From contig OU612073.1 of assembly GCA_914767715.1 (NCBI GenBank), positions 6,388,001-6,448,000 of the forward strand: a stretch of 60,000 nucleotides of DNA, given 5' to 3'. The position numbers and the translations under genes are program-made. The stretch's first letter is position 1; every line of letters begins with the position of its first letter. Shown one piece after another: positions 24,240 through 33,636 of this stretch. Under the pieces are notes generated by a model. That model did no database searches. It saw nothing but the letters and a program-made list of their open reading frames with translations, and was not told the origin of the DNA. This DNA is from Membranipora membranacea (taxonomy: Eukaryota > Bryozoa > Gymnolaemata > Cheilostomatida > Membraniporidae).

Positions 24240-25760
24240 CTATCAGCTTTCTTATTTTAAGAGTAACAGCGGTCTCAATATCAGTAAAAGAAAATTCAGT
24301 TGCAAAAGCATTATCAATTTTAGGAAAATATTTTGAAATTTTGATTGCAGTGGCCGGAAGATTTTTGCCAGATTAGTACCAACATTGATGAAGAAATCAT
24401 TGAATTTATCAGCTACAGAAATGCTCTGATCACCATCATGTCCGAGATGAATTTTCTCATCTGAACCATTGGAATCTTTTTTTAATAAAACTCATAACAA
24501 ATCTCCATCTTTCATTGGTATTCCCACATCACTTATCATACTGAGCTTTGTAGTGTCCTTTCCTTGCGACGCTTAGGCAGTTTGTTACATGATTTCTGAA
24601 TTTCCTATACCGCTTTTGTAATTCACCATTGAACCACTATTCATCAGCCACTGAAGCCAGGGTTAAACTGCACTGGCTACCCATCAGGTCCCGATCAAAA
24701 TTCAAGACATCAATCATGGCTCATAAAACCGTCCATCATCCCCATCTCATCCCTTCCTACATTTCTCAATCGTTCACAACTTCGAAGCATGCCCGAACAA
24801 CTCGTTTCAACTTAGCAAACACTCTTGAGAGCAATTTTAAGTGTAGGCTAAAAGCAGTGGGTGGTCGATCCGTTAATTCCACTTTACCAGTTGTATGGAA
24901 CTCCCTACCATCTTACATTCGCGATCTCTCTTCCACCTCCTCATTTAAATCACAGCTAAAAACCAATCTTTTCAGAAAAGCATATACCCTATATATGTAG
25001 GTTTTATAGTGGATTTTTAGGTACTGGGCAGTTGCCATTTGTAGGTTTTATTTATCTTATCTTTCATCATTTTATCTCATCTCATTAATTATTTTTATGA
25101 TAAAAAAATTTTACTCAATTTTATCTATTTCACCAGCAACAGGCTTATTTCATAGTATATGTTTCTATATTAACCTTTTATCACATGTACAACACTTAGA
25201 AATCGTTGTTTTTAAACAATTTTATTAAGCGTTTCATAAATAAACTTTATTATTATTATTATTAATGGTTGTCATTTGCTCATTTTGTGAAGCTTAGTAC
25301 GTTCTTTCGTTAGTGTAAATAATTGCTTAATCATCCAAGGTTTCTTGAAAGTAGAACATTGATGCTTTCTGGCACTTATTTTTGTTGCTTGCATCATCAA
25401 CACATGAGCTTAGTTTTTGAATTAAAATTTTGAAGGCTATGTTGGTGTCAGATATTTCTGTAATGGGGGACCAATTTTGTCGCTGTAATATTTCTTGTAA
25501 TAACACATAATTTGTTTAATTTATGTTCATTGGTGAGAGATTTTTGTTAAAATTATGCCTGTGCTTTTTGTAATCAAAGGATGCACACACCGGCTTATGA
25601 TCTGAAATGTCAAAATCTAGAGTGCACGACTTTATGTGCTGATTTGAACTTTTAACAATAAAGGGATCTAGTGTTATTAAAAAAGCATGTATACATGTAA
25701 GTGCAAATGTAATATTTACCATGCACATTAATGAAACAAATGACATGAAAATTAACAGCT
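24240..25760 (-). pseudogene. Decayed LINE ORF2 (endonuclease to pre-RT), split by another LINE
   Basis: Minus-strand relic. At about 25760-25516 it reads CTLDFDISDHKPVCASFDY, the SDH-containing end of an APE-type endonuclease. At about 25380-25270 it reads KPWMIKQLFTLTKER, typical of the segment after the endonuclease. After an interruption of about 640 bp it resumes at about 24600 with GELQKRYRKFRNHVTN, and further on ADKFNDFFINVGTNLAK, typical of the stretch before the reverse transcriptase. Stops and frameshifts throughout. Family motifs are established knowledge; the clade (CR1/Jockey-like) is a guess. Confidence 0.6.
24629..25268 (+). mobile_element. LINE 3' end inserted in the minus-strand LINE
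   Basis: An open frame of about 120 codons carries the ORF2 C-terminal tail: LHWLPIRSRSKFKTSIMAHK, PSYISQSF, then VVWNSLPSYIRDLSSTSSFK and LKTNLFRKAY. A non-coding tail of about 270 bp follows, ending AATAAACTTT and an (ATT)n run near 25250-25265. 5'-truncated and in opposite orientation to the surrounding LINE relic, so it inserted later. Layout and ATT tail fit CR1/L2-like elements. Confidence 0.7.
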
Positions 25761-26178
25761 TTGTCTGACTTATAGTGTTTAGAATGATTAATTAATTGTT
25801 GAGGATGTTTATTTATCCACAACCTTTGCCAGAGCGAGCGAAGAATGGGAGAATCAAAGCAATGCATTGTGGGAAGTATTATAGTAGACAAAGGAACCCA
25901 ATTACAAATATTAAAACATAAAAATTATTATGTACAGCAACTTTCTATCATTCAATCTTTATGACAACATGTAAATGAGACTTTGTCTGGAGATTTTATA
26001 TATTGAAATATAATATTAATATAGGGCCTACTATTAATATAATAATATATATATATATATATATATTATCTACATATGATAAAAATATTATATAATAATT
26101 TATAATATATATAAAATGTAATACTTATACATTTATATATACCCGTACTTATGTTAATTGTATTTATTTATTTGCTAG

Positions 26179-26368
26179 GAAGAGTTATATGAGGGATACC
26201 CGATTGGGAGATCTGTCAGAAACTCAACTAGAGAGTTTCCTGAAGAATTCAAACTGCGACAAAGGAAAAGGAAAGTGACTGAGTCTGCCCGTATATCAGA
26301 AGACCACCAACCCCGCCCCCACCCAATCCTGGCTCCAACCCCACTACCAGCCACCCATGAAAACAAAG
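26179..26368 (+). CDS. Orphan exon, charged and proline-rich
   Basis: Not recognised. Flanked by a good acceptor (ATTTGCTAG) and donor (AAAG|GTAAAT), with an open frame throughout: 63 codons starting EELYEGYPIGRSVRN, then EFKLRQRKRKV (a possible nuclear localisation signal), then a His/Pro-rich stretch ending THENK. No upstream partner exon was found, so the phase is assumed. It may belong with 26658-26775. Confidence 0.35.
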
Positions 26369-26657
26369 GTAAATTTTTCATCTCAGTGGGCGAGTGATTA
26401 TTGTTGCATATAATTGATGGTGAGGTCATTCCGCAGCATTTCAGTACATGCAGCAGGGAAAACTAGGCCACCATGATAATATACGTGCTCAATTTCCTCA
26501 CACTTTATCAAAACACAGCATTTTTGAAATTTGCAGTTGCCTTTTTCATTTGCCACTCTGATTTCTGTTTGATTTTGGTACACAGCACAATAGAACTTGG
26601 TTAGACTCCAAGCACTAAACCTTTTTAGCTTGAAATTGTATTATTGTATTGCTATAG

Positions 26658-26775
26658 TCCAAGAACTCCACACCGAAGGACAAGAAAGAAGGGCCACAAT
26701 AGTGGTTGAGATGGTGGTTGGATCCCACAGGAGATCCTTGCAACATTCCCTATACTCCACACAGATGTGCGCCAG
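26658..26775 (+). CDS. Possible second exon of the orphan gene
   Basis: Acceptor TTGCTATAG and donor CCAG|GTTAGA bound a 118-nt block that continues the phase of 26179-26368 as VQELHTEGQERRATIVVEMV. An alternative phase gives SKNSTPKDKKEGPQ and a stop. Neither matches a family I know. A further acceptor at 27527 precedes VMKECKHKKQGRVSGYWRS and a stop, but the phases do not join cleanly. Confidence 0.22.
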
Positions 26776-27139
26776 GTTAGACACTAAAAGACTATGGATG
26801 ACTCTACTAGTCCAGTTTGCTATAAGTGTTCAAAATACAAGTTTATTTCAACTCAAGAGGGGCAACATGGGGTTAAATCTTACTAGATCAGAATTTATCT
26901 GGTTTCTTCACCTCTCAATCTGCCAGTTATAAACTTTTGCATTATAACTATGGCTGATTCTGCTGTATTGACGTCAGTTTGCTCCTGCATGCTTGGTTGC
27001 AGGTTCACTTCAGTATTAACGATGGTGTAAATTATTAAAAAACCTTGATCAGTCCTTGGATTTATATTGTTGGTTAAGAGAAATGTTGGTTTAAATTGCA
27101 AGGCTAACCACATTCTGAAGAAATTGCAGGAAATAGTTG

Positions 27140-27322
27140 GTGCCTTGATGGCAAGGCCGCAATGTTTGCGCCAGTTTGCTCTCAGTTTTTAGGCAGGTCT
27201 GAGCACACCTGGGGGTCCAACAAATCCCAGTAGTCAGTGGACCGTAGTGGGATTTGAACCCTCGACCTTCAACACTTGCATACTGAAGGCTGACGCTTTA
27301 ACCAACCGAGCCACCTACTGTG
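27140..27322 (-). mobile_element. tRNA-derived SINE, copy 1
   Basis: Reverse complement of a tRNA-like head: B box GGTTCAAATCCC (27246-27257) and an A-box region GGCTCGGTTGGTTAAAGCG (to 27316), followed downstream on the minus strand by the shared body (AGGTGTGCTCAGACCTGCC, then GCGGCCTTGCCATC). The same body occurs at 34.9, 53.5 and 54.7 kb. Confidence 0.75.
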
Positions 27323-27599
27323 AATTAGATTTTGCAGAGAGGTGTGTTTCTGTTATGACTCTGCTTGAACAAGATGGCAGAACATGCCTCTCATATATAT
27401 GGATGTGTTTGGATTGCATATTTTTCCTCATTCACCGATAGGACAAAATGAAATCACACATGTTCATGCAACTAGTGAGTTTCTCAATTGTGCAACTGAT
27501 GGGCCTTTTTTCTACTCTTTTGTACAGGTCATGAAAGAATGTAAACACAAAAAGCAGGGAAGAGTTTCAGGATATTGGAGGTCATAATCCAATCCCAGA

Positions 27600-29060
27600 A
27601 TGCATTGGGTGGGTTTAGCCCATATTTTTGTTTCAGGTTTCGTAGACCTTAGTAAACCTAAATTGTATTGGCATTTGAGAGTCAGTTTACAATCCCATTA
27701 AGTTGAACGCTCTGCTGCCTTGTTTTCACTGTTGAATATTGTGAAAACTATTTCCATCTTTACTGAAGTCGGTAAGCTGCTCATCTCTCCGTTCTACTAG
27801 GCCATGTTTAGTATGGTTTTAAGGATCTCAGGCTGAAAAGTCATTAGGGCTTATGAAATAAAACAGCCTGTGAACCCAATTGCAGTAAAACTTCTGCACA
27901 GTGAAAACCGGGATCATAATGGATCATAGTGATTTATTGCCTCCACCCGACCGCTATAATCCCTGCTTATATTTATTTTCTAGAATTTTTATTTTGTTTG
28001 TTAGCTTTATTTGCCCTATAAACTCACAATGATTGATTTACTGGGATAATATTATATCCACTTTTCTAATAGGAATCACCCTTTAAAGCTCAGCATGCAT
28101 GGAATTAAGATTGAGATCATCAATGCTGTTTCTCTAGCTACTCAGCCTAAAAGCCTTACTAGCTACAAGCTACAAGCTAACTAGCTAACTAGCTACTCAA
28201 GCTAACTAGCTAGTCTTGCTAACTAGCCACTCTAGCTTCAAGCCCAAAACTGACCCACCATGTGTGAGGTTATTCTGGGTTTTCAATCAAGATTCGGCAT
28301 TTTCCGTATATGAGGTTATTAATGTCATTGTTTGTGCGTGACGATGATGGCACAATAGAGCAGTTTGTGACCTGGGTACCTGTCATCAGAATGAGCCGTA
28401 CCTTTGTATTCACGGATACATAGGAAATATACGACAAAATGATAAACACTGCCTGCACAATCTAGTCGAGAGCTATACACCGGCCAATAACACACACCGA
28501 TTGGCCCGCCTGAACACATTCAACAAACCTGCATCAAGAACGGTGCTCAGTTCAAAATGTCCTATCATCAAATAAAGGCACGACTTAATGAATCTTTTAT
28601 TTTTATCGGTGAGATATATTTTCATACAACATGACATTTTTTTAGCTCTCTCATTTTTCAAACACTTTCAACCTTATGAATAGATCAGTAATGGACTTTT
28701 TTCATCTTTGTTTTAATCCTAGATCAGTAATAAAGCCTGTTATGTGTACATACATGTATATAAATTTTGTATTAGTCTGTTCATTTTGTGCTTTGTGAGA
28801 CATGGCTTCGGAACTATTCAAAATGAGTAGCCTGATTTTTTAAGATGATGACTTCTAATTGAAATTTGCTGGGAATATAATCAAACGGTGGAGCTTAGGA
28901 AATTTTGGCTACCCATCAGATGATAATCACATCAATCAAACTGCTGTACATTAGAAAAACTTTGTTGATAATCAATAATGGATGCTGACCGGCATGAAGT
29001 TGCCAGTGGAGGGGGGGGGGCAACTCTGAGCGCAGGCAAATGGATAAAATTTGATTTTTA
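27600..29060. other. Intergenic, no gene recognised
   Basis: Contains a CTAACTAG/AGCTACAAGCT simple repeat at 28130-28245 and, at 28985-29055, a right-half foldback MITE (GTTGCCAGTGGAGG, poly-G, GCAACTCTGAGCGCAGGC). Confidence 0.45.
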
Positions 29061-29081
29061 ACTCTGCCTGATTTTTGTTGC

Positions 29082-29250
29082 ATGTATGCATGTATGTATG
29101 TATGTGTGTGTGCGTGTATGTGTGTATGTATGTATGTATGTATGTATGTATGTATGTATGTATGTATGTATGTATGTATGTATGTATGTATGTATGTATG
29201 TATGTATGTATGTATGTATGTATGTATGTATGTATGTATGTATGTATGTA
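29082..29250 (+). repeat. (TATG)n microsatellite
   Basis: About 40 tetranucleotide units of TATG with a few TGTG and CGTG interruptions at the left end. Its Met-Tyr-Val-Cys open frames are artefacts of the repeat. Confidence 0.97.
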
Positions 29251-30339
29251 TTGTTAGTTTAATACAACAGTATGGTTGAAGTGATAATCATTTGATTGGT
29301 ACCCGACGATTTCTAAGCTAAACCTTCAAACTTGATGCTGAAAAGCGAAATTTCAAGCATGCAGTAATTCGGGGCAGATAAAATAATTGTTGAAGCCGAA
29401 ACTTTGCAAACTCTTTTGCAATCATATTGGCTCAGCCATCCACTTTTCTAAAAACAGCTTTTTAGCCTCATTTTGTTGATAAAATGGGGCAACAGCATCA
29501 AATCAATTTATTGTCGGGCAAATGACAATCAGTAGCTCGGCAGCTTACCAACAGTGTGTAGAAATATAAAAGTCAATATTTGCTGACCCCCATGTTTCTA
29601 CCTTAAACAGAGCGATTTTTCTCTGTCATCAGTGGTGTATTCACAGGCTAAGGGGTCACGGCCTTTCCACTTTTTCAACAGGTCTATTTTGCCATCAGAA
29701 TTATGATTACCCGTTAACATTAACATGTGCTCACAAGTCCATTGTGTTTTGGTAGAGATTATCAGTGGATGATGACAAATTTCTACATGTTCATAGTTAA
29801 ACATGTGAGCTATCATTCAGCTCCATGGCCCGCCTCAAAACGTGCAGACCATGATTACTGGTTGTAAAAATTGCATGTTCTTAATTGCTTGCAGAAAGAG
29901 GATTGTGAAAATTTGTTGTCGGCAAGTTCATGGCATCTCATCCCAAAATTGCTTTAAAATTCTCACATTTTTCGGAGATGATCAGTAAAATTAGAAAAAT
30001 TGCTCGTCCTGCGACTCCCTTGCAATTTTTCTTATTACTGTTAAATTTAGGCCAATAGCTTTAACTAGTTGTTTATGTAAATCCTTAGAGCGTTTGATCA
30101 AGTCATACATTACTACTAATACTGTTTCAGATGCATTACATATTGGAAAACCAAATTACTGCTTCACTGGAATTCCTATTTTCTGACTGGATTAGCATGC
30201 TCCGGTTGTCTTTGTTACATCTTTGATGTATCACTTCTGCATCTCTCTGCTCGTTGTTTATGCTTGTGATTACTAAATACCATGGAGGTTACTGGTTGCA
30301 TTTGTTGTCATATCTATCTGTACCCTCTGACTTCTGCAG

Positions 30340-31170
30340 CTCAAAGAATATAACAACATAGTGCCCATTTTTGGTACTGACAATATGGGTACTCCTCAGG
30401 GTACAGTTTTGTCACCACTACTTTTCTCGATATATACTGATTTTATCACTTCTGCTACCTCAAATGTCACGGTGCTAAAATATGCCGATGACATGGTTAT
30501 TATAGGAAATATTCAGTCTGATAGTGATTTTATGTTATACCAAGAAGAAGTAAATAGAATTTGCATACTTTGTAATAATAGCGATCTTTTACTGAATCTA
30601 TCCAAGACACATGAAATGATTTTTACCACAAGCCGTGATCCACCTGTTTTTCCTCAAGTATATATTGATAACTGTGCTATTGAAACAACAGATGATCTTT
30701 TATACCTAGGAGTACACATTGATTCCAAACTACGATTTTCTAAACAAGCCACATCAGTTGAGTCAAAATGCAGACAACGCATGTATATTTTAAAACGTTT
30801 TGTTTTCTATGGTGCTTCTGAGCAATTACTTTGCCAGCTTTTCTGTTCTTTCATCAAGTCATGCCTTTTATACTGTCTACCTATGTATTTTAACAATTAA
30901 TTTGACTATGATAAGAAAGCACTCAGAATGATTTATCCTATAGCAAACTCATATTGTGCATCAGTAGGGACTCTAGACAACCGAATATCGGATATCGGAG
31001 CGTTTTAAAAGATACTGTATGCTTTTATTACATGACGATGACCACCCTTTTCATGATATTATTTCTAAACTTCCGTCTGGTAGACTCTGTGCATATAAAT
31101 CAAGATATGCATGTGGTAATAACAGTTTTATTAGACACTATATCAATTTTATCAATACTGTGATAGCTAG
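30340..31170 (+). pseudogene. Reverse transcriptase fragment of a non-LTR retrotransposon
   Basis: An open frame of about 179 codons from 30361 carries RT palm motifs: GTPQGTVLSPLLFSIYT (motif B region), LKYADDMVIIG (catalytic YADD, motif C), then LLLNLSKTHEMIF and LLYLGVHIDSKLRFS (motifs D/E). It is 5'-truncated: the fingers and motif A are absent. A stop at 30898 is followed in the same frame by DYDKKALRMIY and DNRISDIG. A frameshift near 31005 leads to RFKRYCMLLLHDDDHPF and a stop near 31177. Dead copy. YADD and the PQG motif are family-defining; the clade is undetermined. Confidence 0.85.
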
Positions 31171-31394
31171 TTCCTGAGAGTAGATCTTGAGTAGCAAACT
31201 GCTTTTATCGTACACTTTATTTTTTTTAGTATCATCCTCTTATTTTTTACTATTTGTTCACAGAGTGGCAATCTAAGTTTTATCTCGCCAATTTTTTGTT
31301 AAAAATAAATAATCAATCAATCATATTACTCAATTCTTTACCGTATTCACAGAATTTGAATTTAGATTACGCCTTGCTCATAAATTCATACTTT

Positions 31395-32935
31395 TCAACA
31401 ACAAGATTAAACACTAATCTTTATTTCAAGCAATAACTTAATGTGCACCCTGTCACCCCACCTATAGCCGAGGAAGGAATAGGTAAATGTGGGGGGGGGG
31501 TGACAGAATCAGCCTCAATGCGGTGATATTAAATCATCAGCAGGTGCTCAAAAATTTATATTTTTTTACAGCAAGATTAAACCCTAATCTTTTTTAATGC
31601 AATAACTAATCCTTTTTGAAAGAAACAACTCAATTTACCGCCCTGACACTCCACCCATAGCCGAGGTATAAAGAGGTAAGCGTGGTAGGCAACAGAACTA
31701 TCCTCAATGCAGTCATATTAAGTCATCAGCCAGTGCTCATAAATTTATTCTTTCGACAACAAGATTAAACCCTAATCTTTATTTCAAGCAATAACTTAAG
31801 GTGCACCCTGTCACCCCACCTATAGCCGAGAAAGGAATAGGTAAATGTGGGGGGGGGGTGACAGAATCAGCCTCAATGCGGTGATATTAAATCATCAGCA
31901 GGTGCTCAAAAATTTATATTTTTTTACAGCAAGATTAAACCCTAATCTTTTTTAATGCAATAACTAATCCTTTTTGAAAGAAACAACTCAATTTACCGCC
32001 CTGACACTCCACCCATAGCCGAGGTATAAAGAGGTAAGCGTGGTAGGCAACAGAACCATCCTCAATGCAGTCATATTAAGTCATCAGCCAGTGCTCATAA
32101 ATTTATTCTTTCGACAACAAGATTAAACCCTAATCTTTATTTCAAGCAATAACTTAATGTGCACCCTGTCACCCCACCTATAGCCGAGGTATAAAGAGGT
32201 AGAGTGGTAGGCGACAGAACCAGCCTCAATGCAGTCATATTAAGTCATCAGCAGGTGCTCATAAATTTATTCTTTCGACAACAAGATTAAACCCTAATCT
32301 TTATTTCAAGCAATAACTTAAGGTGCACCCTGTCACCCCACCTATAGCCGAGAAAGGAATAGGTAAATGTGGGGGGGGGGTGACAGAATCAGCCTCAATG
32401 CGGTGATATTAAGTCATCAGCAGGTGCTCATAAATTTATATTTTTCAACAACATTATTAAACCCTAATCTTTATCTCTAGCTATAAATAATCCTTTTTTC
32501 AGATAATAACTACATGTTGTGTACCACCCATAGCCGAGGAATGAAGAAGTAAATGTGGGGGGCAACGAACTCGCCTCAATGCAATCATATTAAGTCATCA
32601 GCCAGCGTTCATGAATTTATATTTTTTACAAGAAGATTAAACCCTAATCTTTTTAAAGCAATAACTAATCCTTTTTGAAAGAAACAACTCAATTTACCGC
32701 CCTGACACTCCACCCATAGCCGAGGTATAAAGAGGTATGCGTGGTAGGCGACAGAACCAGCCTCAATGCAGTCATAATTTATGAGCACCGGCTGATGACT
32801 TATTGAAAGAAGACTTGAAAGAAATAACTCGATGTACCGCCGAGGAATGAAGAGGTAAATGTCGGGGGGGGGCAACAGAACCAGCCTCAATGCAGTTATA
32901 TTAAGTCCTCAGTCCGTTCTCATGAATATTCTTTT
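31395..32935 (+). repeat. Satellite array with alternating 170- and 188-bp monomers
   Basis: About nine head-to-tail monomers start at 31401, 31571, 31759, 31929, 32117, 32281, 32451, 32631 and about 32811. Types A (about 170 bp) and B (188 bp) alternate over the first five, giving a 358-bp higher-order unit repeated nearly exactly, then A-type units dominate. Each monomer carries AGATTAAACCCTAATCT (an inverted repeat AGATTA/TAATCT). A-type units also carry CTGTCACCCC ... GGGGTGACAG around a poly-G run, able to form a stem. CCTATAGCCGAG and CCTCAATGC are conserved. It starts just after the RT relic. Confidence 0.9.
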
Positions 32936-33636
32936 GCGGCAATGTAAATACCATGAAGGCGGATTATCCCTACTCTTTCGGAAAGAATGAAATGTCTAAA
33001 TATTCTGTGTTTTCCATGTATTGGTGTGAAAGTTTTGTTAATGTGTCTTGGATTTTCATATAAAAGTGAACGGAGTCGATTTTTTGGTCATAGTCTTGTT
33101 TGGGTGCTCTAGTACCTATCATTGGTTGAACATTCTTATCATCTGGCAGGTTAGTTATTTTTATCATGTTTTAGAAGAAGTTTCCATAGAGGTTTTCTTG
33201 GATTATATTTTATGTTTTATTGTGTTCATATATCTACTTACTAAAAATACGAACTAGCCTTATGATGGCACATTTGGAAATTTTGTTCAAAAAATCTATT
33301 TGGATTTACTTTATGATTAACATCCGGCAGTACACACAGCATGACATTACAATATTAAATTGAATTTGCTATTAGATTGAATCTTACATTGAATTTAAAT
33401 TGAACTGACAAAAAAAGTTCACTTAATTTGAGGATTATCTATCCAATCTTGGAAGCGCATCACTCAGTAAAGCAAAATAAAGTGATGTTCAGTAGCCTGT
33501 TCTCACAACAATATATCTATGATATTATATTATAAGAAGCAAAGAAGTGTATGATTGAATTGAAGACAAAATGAACTTGTTTTTTCCACATCTTAATTTT
33601 CACACCCTGATTATCACTCTTTTGCAGACTATATTG
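32936..33636. other. Spacer before the collagen gene
   Basis: AT-rich; no family match. CTTTTGCAG at 33619-33627 looks like a splice acceptor just before the collagen ATG, so a non-coding first exon may lie here. Confidence 0.4.

Noticed and set aside
29075-29279. Met-Tyr-Val-Cys repeat proteins
   Set aside because: Pure translation of the TATG microsatellite.
31395-32935. CRISPR-like array or telomere repeat
   Set aside because: Repeats are contiguous with no unique spacers, and the AACCCTAA motif occurs once per monomer, so it is a satellite in an animal genome.
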